From Bradyrhizobium sp. CCBAU 53351 (GTDB lineage: Bacteria > Pseudomonadota > Alphaproteobacteria > Rhizobiales > Xanthobacteraceae): DNA of 64,000 nucleotides. The number at the start of each line of letters is the position of its first letter. Within the stretch, counting starts at the first letter, position 1. Below the pieces are notes generated by a model. That model was not told where the DNA came from. It was given only the letters and a program-made list of their open reading frames with translations, and ran no database searches. Positions 32,962 through 41,762 of the stretch are shown here, piece after piece. Location of the stretch: positions 4,243,501-4,307,500 of the forward strand of contig NZ_CP030059.1 in the NCBI RefSeq assembly GCF_015291745.1, written 5' to 3'. Both the position numbers and the translations under genes were made by a program.

Positions 32962-33897
32962 ATGGCGACGACAGCGGTGACATCGGCCGGGATCGCGAGC
33001 GAGGCGCCTCGCAGCGATTTCGGCCACGTCCTGGCGCAGCGCGAGCGCCGGTTCGCAGCAGCCCTGCTCGCACCGGCGTTTCTTGCGCTGCTCGCCACAA
33101 CGACGTTTCCGCTGCTCTTCCTGGTCTATACCAGTGCGTTCCGGATGGATCTGGCGATGCCGTTCACCAACGGCTTCGTCGGATTCGAGAACTACCAGAT
33201 GCTGCTCTCCGACGAGCGCTTCTGGACCTCGCTGCTGGTGAGCCTCGTCTATACCGGCTCGACCGTCGCGCTGCAGGTCATCATTGGCCTCGCGCTCGCC
33301 TTGCTGGTCATGGACATGAAGCGTGGCCAGGGCTGGTTCAGGGTCATCGCCATCCTTCCCGTGGTGCTGTCGCCGGCCGTGGTCGGAATGATCTGGCGCA
33401 CCTTCATGCTGGCGCCGGAATTCGGCATCGTGGACTTCCTCGCCATCAATGCCGGTCTCGGCAGCAAGAACTGGCTCGGCGATCCCACGCTCGCGATGGT
33501 CTCGGTGATCGCGATCCACACCTGGCAGTGGACGCCGTTCGCGTTCATGGTGCTGCTGGCATCGCTCGCCTCGCTGCCCGAAGACATCTACGAGGCGGCG
33601 CGGCTCGACCGCGCCTCCGCCTGGCAACGTTTTCGCCGCATCACCCTGCCATTGCTGCGCCCGGCGATCGTCATGGTCATCATCATGCGGACCATGGTGG
33701 CGCTGACCGCGTTCGCGGCGATCTTCACCGTCACCGCCGGCGGCCCCGGCACGGCGACCGAGATCCTCAATCTCTATGCCTACCGGAAATCCTTCACCGA
33801 GCTGTCGATCGGTTACGGCTCGGCGCTCGCGGTCGCGCTGCTGATCGTGACCATCATCATCTCCGGCATCCTGTTCGCGATGCGGAGGGCGAAATGA
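32962..33897 (+). CDS. Sugar ABC transporter permease (MalF-like)
   Basis: A 311-residue permease with six hydrophobic segments after a 30-residue cytoplasmic N-terminus. The EAA loop is DIYEAARLDRASAWQRFRRITLPLLRP (about 208-234). It begins 3 bases after the binding-protein stop, and the second permease overlaps its end (ATGA). It forms the transmembrane channel with 33894-34733. Confidence 0.92.
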   Translation: MATTAVTSAGIASEAPRSDFGHVLAQRERRFAAALLAPAFLALLATTTFPLLFLVYTSAFRMDLAMPFTNGFVGFENYQMLLSDERFWTSLLVSLVYTGSTVALQVIIGLALALLVMDMKRGQGWFRVIAILPVVLSPAVVGMIWRTFMLAPEFGIVDFLAINAGLGSKNWLGDPTLAMVSVIAIHTWQWTPFAFMVLLASLASLPEDIYEAARLDRASAWQRFRRITLPLLRPAIVMVIIMRTMVALTAFAAIFTVTAGGPGTATEILNLYAYRKSFTELSIGYGSALAVALLIVTIIISGILFAMRRAK

Positions 33898-34733
33898 CCG
33901 CCAAGCGCCTCCGCATCATAACCCTGCTCGCGATCTCCATGGTCTTCCTGCTCGCCTGGGCGTTTCCGATCGTCTGGAGCGTGCTGAACTCGCTCAAGAC
34001 CGATTCCGACGTACTGGCCTATCCGCCCAAGCTGGTGTTCGCGCCGACGCTGGACGCCTATCGCGACGTGCTGTTCGGCTCGGGATCGATCCTGCCGAAC
34101 CTGCTCTCCAGCGTCATCATCTCGGTCGGCACCACCGTGGTCACCATGCTGATGGCCGTGCCCGCGGCCTATGCGCTGGCGCGCCTGCGCTTTCGCGGCA
34201 AGAAGTTCGCGGGCTTCTACGTGCTGGCCACGCAGATGCTGCCGCCGGTCGGCATCATCATCCCCTACTTCCTGGTGCTGCGGAACATCGGCTGGATCGA
34301 CACCTATCAGGGCATCATCCTGATCTATCTGTCGTTCTCCCTGCCCTTCGCGATCTGGCTGCTGGTCTCCTATTTCGAGGACATTCCTTTCGAGATGGAG
34401 GAAGCTGCCTATCTCGACGGCGCCAGCCGATTGAAGACGCTGTGGCGGATCATCATTCCGCAGGTCCGGGGCGGCATCGCCGTGACGATCGTGTTCGTGT
34501 TCCTCAATGCGTGGAACGAATTCCTGTTCGCCGTCGTGCTCAGCGGCAACACGGTGCGTCCGGTCACGGTCGCCATGTTCAATTTCGTCTCCGTCGAGCA
34601 GACGCTGTGGGCCAAGCTCGCCGCGGTCTCGGTTCTCGCCATGCTGCCTGTCGTCGTCCTCGGCGTGGTCGCGCAGAAGCATATCGTGAAGGGCCTGACG
34701 GTCGGGGCAGTCAAGGGCGGAGGACGCCGATGA
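33894..34733 (+). CDS. Sugar ABC transporter permease (MalG-like)
   Basis: A 279-residue permease starting MTAKRLRIITLLAISMVFLLAWAFPIVWSVLNSLKT. The EAA loop is FEMEEAAYLDGASRLKTLWRIIIPQVRGG (about 165-193). Start chosen at the ATG overlapping the previous stop; the open extension to 33528 runs antiparallel-like through the partner gene. The downstream ATPase overlaps by four bases. Confidence 0.92.
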   Translation: MTAKRLRIITLLAISMVFLLAWAFPIVWSVLNSLKTDSDVLAYPPKLVFAPTLDAYRDVLFGSGSILPNLLSSVIISVGTTVVTMLMAVPAAYALARLRFRGKKFAGFYVLATQMLPPVGIIIPYFLVLRNIGWIDTYQGIILIYLSFSLPFAIWLLVSYFEDIPFEMEEAAYLDGASRLKTLWRIIIPQVRGGIAVTIVFVFLNAWNEFLFAVVLSGNTVRPVTVAMFNFVSVEQTLWAKLAAVSVLAMLPVVVLGVVAQKHIVKGLTVGAVKGGGRR

Positions 34734-35782
34734 GCGGCCAGGGTCAGGTCAGTTTTCGCAACATCGTCAAGATGCACGGCGAGTTCGCCGCTCTGAAGGG
34801 CGTCAATTTCGACATCAAGCCGGGCGAGTTCTTCGCGCTGCTCGGCCCGTCCGGCTCGGGCAAGAGCACGACGCTGCGCATCCTCGCAGGTCTGGATGCA
34901 CCGACCGCCGGCCGCGTGCTGATCGACGACAAGGACGTCACCTCGACCGATGCGCGGGACCGCGACATCGCCATGGTATTCCAGAGCTATGCGCTCTACC
35001 CGCACATGACGGTGGCCGAGAACATCGCCTTCCCGCTGGAGATGGCCAAGCTGCCGAAGGCCGAGATCACGCCCGCAGTGAAGGACGCGGCGCGCAAGGT
35101 GAAGATCGACCATTTGCTCGACCGCAAGCCGGGCCAGCTCTCGGGCGGCCAGCAGCAGCGTTGCGCGCTGGCCCGCGCTATCGTTCGCAAGGCTCGCCTC
35201 TTCCTGCTGGACGAACCGCTCTCGAACCTCGATGCAAAGCTGCGGCTGGAAACCCGCGCCGAGTTGAAGAAGTTGCAGCGCTCGCTCGGCGTCACCGCGG
35301 TCTACGTCACCCACGACCAGGAAGAGGCCATGACCCTTGCGGACCGGATGGCGGTGTTCATGTCGGGCGAAATCCAGCAGGTCGGCACGCCCGCGGAGGT
35401 GTTCGCCCGCCCGAACTCGATCGACATTGCCGGCTTCATCGGCAATCCCCCGATGAACCTCGTCCCTGCCCTCTACGTGGATGGCGACGTCATCATCGCA
35501 GGCCATCGTCTCAAGACGACGGCCACGACCGCGGGTGAGCGCGACGTGGTGGTCGGACTTCGGCCCGGCGCCCTCCGCATGACGGAGGGGGGCCTCGGCG
35601 CGCGCGTCGACCTGATCGAGGATCTCGGCGATACCGCCGTGCTCGACCTCGACTGCGCCGGCACCATGATCCGCATGCGCGTCGCCGACGGCAACATTCC
35701 CGGCGAGGGCGACACGATCTCGATCACGGCCCGACCGCAAGACATTCATCTGTTCGATCCAGCAACGCGCATGCGGCTCTGA
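34730..35782 (+). CDS. Sugar ABC transporter ATP-binding protein (UgpC/MalK-like)
   Basis: A 350-residue ATPase from MSGQGQVSFRNIVKMHG. Walker A is GPSGSGKST (about 39-47), the signature is LSGGQQQRCALARA (about 135-148), Walker B is LFLLDEPLSNLD and the H-loop YVTHDQEEAMTLADR. A C-terminal TOBE domain is present. The start is preceded by GGAGGACGCC and overlaps the permease stop. It energises the importer formed by 31564-34733. It is a second, distinct MalK-type ATPase in this window besides 29334-30353. Confidence 0.92.
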   Translation: MSGQGQVSFRNIVKMHGEFAALKGVNFDIKPGEFFALLGPSGSGKSTTLRILAGLDAPTAGRVLIDDKDVTSTDARDRDIAMVFQSYALYPHMTVAENIAFPLEMAKLPKAEITPAVKDAARKVKIDHLLDRKPGQLSGGQQQRCALARAIVRKARLFLLDEPLSNLDAKLRLETRAELKKLQRSLGVTAVYVTHDQEEAMTLADRMAVFMSGEIQQVGTPAEVFARPNSIDIAGFIGNPPMNLVPALYVDGDVIIAGHRLKTTATTAGERDVVVGLRPGALRMTEGGLGARVDLIEDLGDTAVLDLDCAGTMIRMRVADGNIPGEGDTISITARPQDIHLFDPATRMRL

Positions 35783-35786
35783 CACC

Positions 35787-36560
35787 ATGGCTATTCAAAC
35801 ACGCAAGAAGAAGGCCGCGCCGCTCGGCAGCGATGTCGTTGCGGAAGGCTCAATGCCCCTGCATATCCAGATCCGTGAATCCATTCGCAGCCAGGTGCGC
35901 GACGGCAAGTTGATCGACGAGACCGGCCGCCTGATGACCGAGGCCGAACTCGGCCGCCATTTCGGCGTCAGCCGCATCACCATCCGCAACGCCATAGCCC
36001 CCCTCGTGAACGAAGGCATGTTCGACCGCTCGCGCGGCCGCGGCACCTTCCTGCGCTCGAACCAGCCCGAGAACTGGGTCGGCCACCTCATGGGCTTTTC
36101 GGAAACCATCCGCGATGCCGGCTACCAGGCCGGCGCCACGATCCTGCAGCAGGGCATGACCAACCGGCACGACGCCGCCGTTCGCGAGCAGCTGCGCGAG
36201 CGCGCCGTCTGGCAGCTCCGGCGCTTGCGGCTCGCGGACGACACGCCGATCGCCATCGAGCACGCCTTCTATCCCCCGGATGTCGGTCTCGAGCTCGAGA
36301 AGCGCGATCTGGTCTCGATCATCATGTACCGCGTCTTCGAGGACGAGCTTGGCCTCGCCATCAAGGACGCCCAGCAGACCATCAGCGCCGACCTCGCCGA
36401 CGCCGGCAGCGCCAAGCTGCTGGGGGTCAAGGTCGGCTCGCCCCTGCTCTCCATCGAGCGCGTCACTTTCGGCAAGGACGGACGGGCGCTCGAGCTGCTG
36501 CGCGCCGTGTACTTGCCGAAATATTTCCGCCTCAGCATCAGCCTGACGCGCCGCCACTAG
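35787..36560 (+). CDS. GntR family regulator, HutC subfamily
   Basis: A 257-residue GntR/HutC regulator. The winged helix-turn-helix is IQIRESIRSQVRDGKLIDETGRLMTEAELGRHFGVSRITIRNAIAPLVNEGMFDRSRGRGTFLR (about 28-91, read in segments). The UTRA ligand-binding domain follows (WQLRRLRLADDTPIAIEHAFY). It sits 4 bases after the ATPase gene and 32 bases before the arylsulfatase, in the same direction. It therefore most likely controls the whole ABC/sulfatase operon, with the palindromes at 31497-31519 as candidate sites. Confidence 0.92.
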   Translation: MAIQTRKKKAAPLGSDVVAEGSMPLHIQIRESIRSQVRDGKLIDETGRLMTEAELGRHFGVSRITIRNAIAPLVNEGMFDRSRGRGTFLRSNQPENWVGHLMGFSETIRDAGYQAGATILQQGMTNRHDAAVREQLRERAVWQLRRLRLADDTPIAIEHAFYPPDVGLELEKRDLVSIIMYRVFEDELGLAIKDAQQTISADLADAGSAKLLGVKVGSPLLSIERVTFGKDGRALELLRAVYLPKYFRLSISLTRRH

Positions 36561-36592
36561 CAACGCCACACGTCGAGAACGAGGACACAAAC

Positions 36593-38236
36593 ATGCCGAA
36601 TGGCGCAAAGACCCCCGATAGCCCCAACATCCTGCTCATCCTCAACGACGACATGGGCTTTTCGGACATCGGCTGTTACGGCGGCGAAATCCAGACGCCG
36701 AACCTCGACCGCCTCGCGGCGAATGGCTTGCGCTATTCGCAGTTCTACAACACCGCACGCTGCAGCCCGTCGCGCGCCTCGCTGCTCACCGGCCTGCATC
36801 CGCACCAGACCGGCATCGGCATCCTCACCTACAGCAACGGCCCGGAAGGCTATGCCGGCAATCTGAACAAGAGCTGCGTGACGATCGCCGAAGCCCTGAA
36901 GAGCAGAAACTACACGTCCTACCTCAGCGGCAAATGGCACATCGCCAGCAGTCTGACGGAGCCGACCGACGCATGGCCTATGCAGCGCGGCTTCGACCAC
37001 TTCTACGGCACCATCATCGGCGCCGGATCGTTTTACCATCCCAACACGCTCACCCGCGGCAACGACAATATCGAGCACGAGGCGGTGAAGGATCCCTCGT
37101 TCTTCTACACCGATGCGATCAGCGATCAGGCTGCCGCCTTCATCCGCCAGCACAAGGCGCAGAAGCCCGACGCGCCATTCTTCCAGTACGTCGCCTATAC
37201 GGCGCCGCATTGGCCGCTTCATGCCCATGACGAGGACATCGCCAAGTACAAGGGCCGCTTCGATGCGGGCTGGGACAGGCTGCGCGAGGAGCGCCTCAAG
37301 CGCCTGGTCGACGACGGCATCATCCATCCGAACTGGCGCCTGACCGATCGCGATCCGACCCAACCGCCGTGGACCGACGCGGAGCAGCGCGAATGGACGC
37401 TGCGCTGCATGGAGGTCTACGCGGCCCAGATCGACCGCATGGACCAGGGCATCGGCCGCATCCTGAAGGCGCTGGACGAGACCGGCCAGATGGACAACAC
37501 GCTGATCATCTTCCTCTCCGACAACGGCGCCTGCGCCGAGGACATTCCGGAAGGCGTCACGGCAAAGGAGCTGGTCGACCAGCTCATGATCGCGCAGGCG
37601 AAGACGCGCGACGGCAGACCGGTGCGCTTCGGCAATGACCCGACCCTGATGCCCGGCGCCGAGGACACCTACCAGAGCTACGGCACCGCCTGGGCCAACC
37701 TCTCCAACACGCCGTTCCGTCTCTACAAGCACTGGATTCACGAAGGCGGCATCGCAACCCCGTTCATCGTGCACTGGCCGCGCGGCATTTCCGAGAGAGG
37801 CGGCCTGCGGCACAATCCGAGCCAGCTCACCGACGTGATGGCGACCATCCTCGACGTCACCGGCGCCACCTATCCCAAGGAGTATAACGGCAACGCCATC
37901 CTGCCCTGCGAAGGCGAGAGCCTGGTGCCGTCATTCGCCTCGGCATATGGCAATCGGGGCCCGCTGTTCTGGGAGCACGAGGGCAACGCCGCCGTTCGCG
38001 TCGGCAAGTGGAAGCTGGTGCGGAAGTATCCCGGCCCCTGGGAGCTCTACGACATGGAGACGGACCGCACCGAGATGAACGATCTCGCCGCGCAGCATCC
38101 GGATCGCGTCCGCGAGATGACGGCGCAGTATCAGCAATGGGCCAATCGCTGCGGCGTGATCCCGCGCGAGAAGATTCTGGAGTTGATGAAGGCGGAAGGC
38201 GGCACAGCCTTCTGGGAGGAAGAGAAGCAGAAATAG
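36593..38236 (+). CDS. Arylsulfatase (Cys-type, formylglycine-dependent)
   Basis: A 547-residue sulfatase. The N-terminal NILLILNDDMGFSDIGCYGG supplies the metal-binding Asp pair (about residues 18-19). The sulfatase signature ARCSPSRASLLTG places the C-x-P-x-R cysteine at residue 57, which must be oxidised to formylglycine. SGKWH (about 116-120) and LSDNG (Asp-Asn, about 305-309) add further active-site residues. There is no signal peptide, so it acts in the cytoplasm on an imported sulfate ester. The next gene encodes the enzyme that makes the formylglycine, and the importer upstream may bring in the substrate. Confidence 0.95.
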   Translation: MPNGAKTPDSPNILLILNDDMGFSDIGCYGGEIQTPNLDRLAANGLRYSQFYNTARCSPSRASLLTGLHPHQTGIGILTYSNGPEGYAGNLNKSCVTIAEALKSRNYTSYLSGKWHIASSLTEPTDAWPMQRGFDHFYGTIIGAGSFYHPNTLTRGNDNIEHEAVKDPSFFYTDAISDQAAAFIRQHKAQKPDAPFFQYVAYTAPHWPLHAHDEDIAKYKGRFDAGWDRLREERLKRLVDDGIIHPNWRLTDRDPTQPPWTDAEQREWTLRCMEVYAAQIDRMDQGIGRILKALDETGQMDNTLIIFLSDNGACAEDIPEGVTAKELVDQLMIAQAKTRDGRPVRFGNDPTLMPGAEDTYQSYGTAWANLSNTPFRLYKHWIHEGGIATPFIVHWPRGISERGGLRHNPSQLTDVMATILDVTGATYPKEYNGNAILPCEGESLVPSFASAYGNRGPLFWEHEGNAAVRVGKWKLVRKYPGPWELYDMETDRTEMNDLAAQHPDRVREMTAQYQQWANRCGVIPREKILELMKAEGGTAFWEEEKQK

Positions 38237-38239
38237 GGC

Positions 38240-39214
38240 ATGACCGGGGATCGCTCACACTGTTGCACCCAGCGCGCCGCCGGCAGCGGGCCGGCGACGG
38301 GCGAGGATGCGCAAGCGGCGATCACTCCCAGTTCAACTCCGATCCTGCGCCGCTGGAGCTCACTGATCGGCGGAACCTTCCACATGGGATCCGCCGGCAT
38401 CGGCTTCGTCGAGGACGGCGAAGGCCCGGTACGGCTGGTGACGTTGTCGCCGTTTGCCATTGCCTGCCACGCCGTGAGCAATCTGCAATTCGGCGACTTC
38501 GTCCGGGCCACGGGCTACACGACGGATGCCGAACGCTACGGCTGGAGCTTTGTCTTCGACGGGCTGTTGCCGGAAGAGAAACGTGCGGCCCGCACGACGC
38601 GCGTTCAGGAAACGCCATGGTGGGTCCCGGTGACGCGCGCCTATTGGGCGCAGCCGGAAGGACCTGCGAGCAGCATTCTGGACAGGCTCGATCATCCCGT
38701 CGTCCACGTCTCCTGGAACGACGCACAGGCCTATTGCCGATGGTCCGGCACGCGCATGCCGACCGAGGCGGAATGGGAGATGGCCGCGCGCGGCGGGCTG
38801 GACCGGGCCACCTACCCCTGGGGCGACGAGCTGAAGCCCGGCGGCGAGCATCGCTGCAATATCTGGCAGGGCAACTTTCCCGACCGCAACACCGTGGATG
38901 ATGGCTATTTCGGTACGGCGCCGGTTCACAGTTTCGTGCCCAACGGATATGGCCTGCACAATGTCGCCGGAAACGTCTGGGAATGGTGCGAGGACTATTT
39001 TTCGCCGAGCTATCACCGCCTCACGCCATCGCGAGATCCCTTGAACCGCGAGCCTGCTCCCAACCGGTCGATGCGCGGCGGATCCTTCCTCTGCCACGAA
39101 TCCTACTGCAATCGCTACCGCGTCGCGGCGCGAAGTTCCAACACGCCCGACTCCGCGTCCAGCAATATCGGCTTCCGCGTCGTGCGCACCGAACCGCTGC
39201 GGGATCCGGCCTAG
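38240..39214 (+). CDS. Formylglycine-generating enzyme (sulfatase maturation)
   Basis: A 324-residue FGE/SUMF1 family protein. The core includes GGTFHMGS, HPVVHVSWNDAQAYCRWSG, RMPTEAEWEMAARGG and GNVWEWCEDY. The active site RGGSFLCHESYC gives Cys285 and Cys290 in the spacing of the copper-binding pair of known FGEs, and AARSSNTPDSASSNIGFR closes the domain. It oxidises the sulfatase cysteine to formylglycine using O2. It begins 3 bases after the arylsulfatase stop, clearly in the same operon. The first 40 residues are not conserved. Confidence 0.95.
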   Translation: MTGDRSHCCTQRAAGSGPATGEDAQAAITPSSTPILRRWSSLIGGTFHMGSAGIGFVEDGEGPVRLVTLSPFAIACHAVSNLQFGDFVRATGYTTDAERYGWSFVFDGLLPEEKRAARTTRVQETPWWVPVTRAYWAQPEGPASSILDRLDHPVVHVSWNDAQAYCRWSGTRMPTEAEWEMAARGGLDRATYPWGDELKPGGEHRCNIWQGNFPDRNTVDDGYFGTAPVHSFVPNGYGLHNVAGNVWEWCEDYFSPSYHRLTPSRDPLNREPAPNRSMRGGSFLCHESYCNRYRVAARSSNTPDSASSNIGFRVVRTEPLRDPA

Positions 39215-39215
39215 G

Positions 39216-41006
39216 ATGGCGCCGGCATCACATCCTGCGAAGCCGGCCGCGGCTCCCGGCATCCGCCTGCTGCCGTTGTTCCTGCGCAACTTCGTGCGCA
39301 ATCGCGAGACCGGCCTTGTGCTGGTCGCGATCGTCGTCGGACTGCTCAGTGGCGTGCTGGTGGCTGCGATCTCGAGCCTCAGCCAGGTTTCTCACGCCCT
39401 GCTGTTCGACATTCCTTTCGATGCACATCTCAGCGCCACCGGCGTGATCTCCTGGCAGCGCACGCTCCTGGTCCCGATGCTGGGCGGCTTGGTGCTCGCG
39501 CTGATCGGACTGTATTTTGCCCGGCGCGTGAAGGGACAGCAGCTCGCCGACGCAATCGAGGCCAATGCGCTCTATGGTGGCCGGGTGTCCTTTCGCGGCA
39601 GCCTGCTGATCTCGATCCAGACGCTGCTGTCCAACGGGTTCGGCGGATCGGTCGGTCTGGAGGCCGGCTATACCCAGATTTGCTCGATGTTCGGCTCCCA
39701 TGTCGGCCAGCGCCTGGCTGCCCGTCGCAACGACATGCGGCTGCTGGTGGCCTGCGGCGCCGCGGGGGCGATCAGCGCCGCATTTTCCGCACCGCTCGCG
39801 GGCGCCTTCTACGCCTTCGAGGTCGTGCTCGGCGCCTATACGTCCGCCGGTCTCGTGCCGGTCATCGCCAGCGCCGTCACCGCATGGCTCGTCGCGCGGC
39901 AATTGACGCACCAGTCCTTCCTGATGGTGCCTGGATTTCCCTCGCCGGTTTCCGTCGAAATGATCGGGCAGACGGTGCTGATCGGCACCATCTGCGCTTT
40001 CGTCAGCATCCTCGTGATGCTCGCCGTCGCATTCTCCGAACGCTGCTTTCAGCGCATCACGGTGTTCAAGGGCTTCCTGCGCCCAATTCTCGGCGGCCTC
40101 CTCCTCGGCGGCCTCGCCTTGCTGACGCCCACTGTGCTCGGCGCCGGTCACGGCGCCATGCAGATCCTGCTGGTCAGCAATCCGACCTGGCTTCTGCTCA
40201 CGACCACAATCGTGTTCAAGATCCTCGCCTCCGCCATCTCGCTCGGCTCCGGCTTCCGCGGCGGCCTGTTCTTCGCCTCGCTGTTCCTGGGCGCGCTGAT
40301 CGGGCAGCTCTACAGCATCGTGCTGACCGGCCCTCTTCCCACGCTGGCGCTTCAACCCGGCACGGCCGCCATCGCGGCGCTCGCCGCACTCGGGACGGGC
40401 GTCCTTGGCGCGCCGTTCAGCATGGTGTGTCTTGCGCTTGAGATCACCGGCGATTTCTCCGTCACCGTTGGAGCAGTGGTCGCGTCGTCGGTCTGCGCGC
40501 TGATCGTGCGCGAGCTATTCGGGTACAGCTTCGCCACATGGCGCTTCCATCTGCGCGGCGAGGTGATCCGCGGCCCGCAGGACATCGGCTGGGTACGGCA
40601 GATGAGCGCGGCTTCGCTGATGCGCACCGACTTCGAGAACGCGCTGACGACGATGCCGATCGGCGAGGCGCAAAAGCTGTTCTCGCCGGCACAGGTTCGC
40701 CAGATCGTGCTCCGCGATCCCAGCGGCATCTATGCGGGCATCGTGCCCGCCGCGACGCTTCATTCCGTCGCCAACCAGGACGACGAGCAGCTGGGGTCAC
40801 TGGCCCAGCAACAGGATGAGTGCCTGCTCCCGACGACGCCGGTGCGCGAGATCCTGAAGGCCTTTGAACGCAGCGAGGCCGATGTGCTCGCGGTCGTCGA
40901 TCGCACCGATCATCGCGCGACGATCGGCACCTTAAGCGAATCCCACGTCCTGCGCACCTACGGCGAGGAGCTTGAGCGCCGAAACCAGGAACTGTTCTCG
41001 CGTTGA
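39216..41006 (+). CDS. ClC-type anion channel/transporter with C-terminal CBS-like region
   Basis: A 596-residue ClC-family membrane protein. The gating-glutamate motif is GSVGLEAGYTQ with Glu149 (canonical GREGP), and the later GGLFFASLFLGALIG matches the conserved GxFxP-type helix. The usual GSGIP motif with the central Ser is replaced by KGQQLADAIE (about 106-115). Residues beyond about 460 are soluble and end in a CBS-like domain. It starts one base after the FGE stop, so it is operonic with the sulfatase pair. Release of sulfate or chloride is conceivable; the ion is unknown. Confidence 0.88.
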   Translation: MAPASHPAKPAAAPGIRLLPLFLRNFVRNRETGLVLVAIVVGLLSGVLVAAISSLSQVSHALLFDIPFDAHLSATGVISWQRTLLVPMLGGLVLALIGLYFARRVKGQQLADAIEANALYGGRVSFRGSLLISIQTLLSNGFGGSVGLEAGYTQICSMFGSHVGQRLAARRNDMRLLVACGAAGAISAAFSAPLAGAFYAFEVVLGAYTSAGLVPVIASAVTAWLVARQLTHQSFLMVPGFPSPVSVEMIGQTVLIGTICAFVSILVMLAVAFSERCFQRITVFKGFLRPILGGLLLGGLALLTPTVLGAGHGAMQILLVSNPTWLLLTTTIVFKILASAISLGSGFRGGLFFASLFLGALIGQLYSIVLTGPLPTLALQPGTAAIAALAALGTGVLGAPFSMVCLALEITGDFSVTVGAVVASSVCALIVRELFGYSFATWRFHLRGEVIRGPQDIGWVRQMSAASLMRTDFENALTTMPIGEAQKLFSPAQVRQIVLRDPSGIYAGIVPAATLHSVANQDDEQLGSLAQQQDECLLPTTPVREILKAFERSEADVLAVVDRTDHRATIGTLSESHVLRTYGEELERRNQELFSR

Positions 41007-41011
41007 GAGGG

Positions 41012-41734
41012 CTAGGGCCGCAGATCCATGTCGATCCGCACGAAGTCGCCGCGATAGGTGACTTCGCCGAGATAGATCACGGTGCGGTCCGCGGTCGTGA
41101 AGATTCGGCGGACTTCTGCCACCGGCGAATTCAGCGGCACGCGCAGCAGCCGCGCCGCTTCGATGTCCGCGGCACCTATCGTCAGCGTCTGGCGCGCGCT
41201 GGCGATGGCGGGATCCCTGAGATCGTTCAGGATCGGAATCACGGTCTCGTTGCGAAAACGCTTCGGTGACCTGCGGAAGATCTTCTCGTCGAGATAGATG
41301 GAAATGACGCAATACGGCTGCTTCTCCCGCGAATGCAGCCGACGCATGAAGACATATTTTTCGGCCGGTTTGCCGTCTCCGGGAAGCAGCGGCGCATTGG
41401 TGCGGCTTTCCGAGATATTGATGATCTCGGGCGAAGTGTCGCGATACATGTCGGCGAGATCGGACAGCGTGGTCTCGACCTTGAGCCAGCGATCCTGCCG
41501 CACAGTCCCCGTGACGAAGGTGCCGCGGCCCTGCTGCGCCTCGATTACGCCGTCGCGCGCGAGCAGCTCCACCGCCTGCCTGATCGTAACGCGCGACACG
41601 CCGAACTCGGCCGCGAGCTCCTCATTGGCCGGCAGGCGAAAGCCCTGAGTCCAGACGCCGCGCGCGATGCGCTGCCGGAAGATGTCGGCGATCTGTGCGT
41701 ATTTGGGGACGTGGCTGTCGGAACTCAATTCCAT
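41012..41734 (-). CDS. GntR family regulator, HutC/UTRA type
   Basis: A 240-residue regulator from ATG 41734 (CGGAGGACGAG upstream; an open extension to 41797 would overlap the GMC gene). The helix-turn-helix is FRLPANEELAAEFGVSRVTIRQAVELLARDGVIEAQQGRGTFV, and a UTRA domain follows. It converges with the ClC gene and lies 28 bases downstream of the GMC oxidoreductase on the same strand. It is probably the operon repressor of the GMC/enolase module and the divergent importer, with the TGGTCAT...ATGACC repeat at 44530-44553 as candidate operator. Confidence 0.9.
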   Translation of the reverse strand: MELSSDSHVPKYAQIADIFRQRIARGVWTQGFRLPANEELAAEFGVSRVTIRQAVELLARDGVIEAQQGRGTFVTGTVRQDRWLKVETTLSDLADMYRDTSPEIINISESRTNAPLLPGDGKPAEKYVFMRRLHSREKQPYCVISIYLDEKIFRRSPKRFRNETVIPILNDLRDPAIASARQTLTIGAADIEAARLLRVPLNSPVAEVRRIFTTADRTVIYLGEVTYRGDFVRIDMDLRP

Positions 41735-41762
41735 CTCGTCCTCCGGAATTCCGGTCGCGCGA

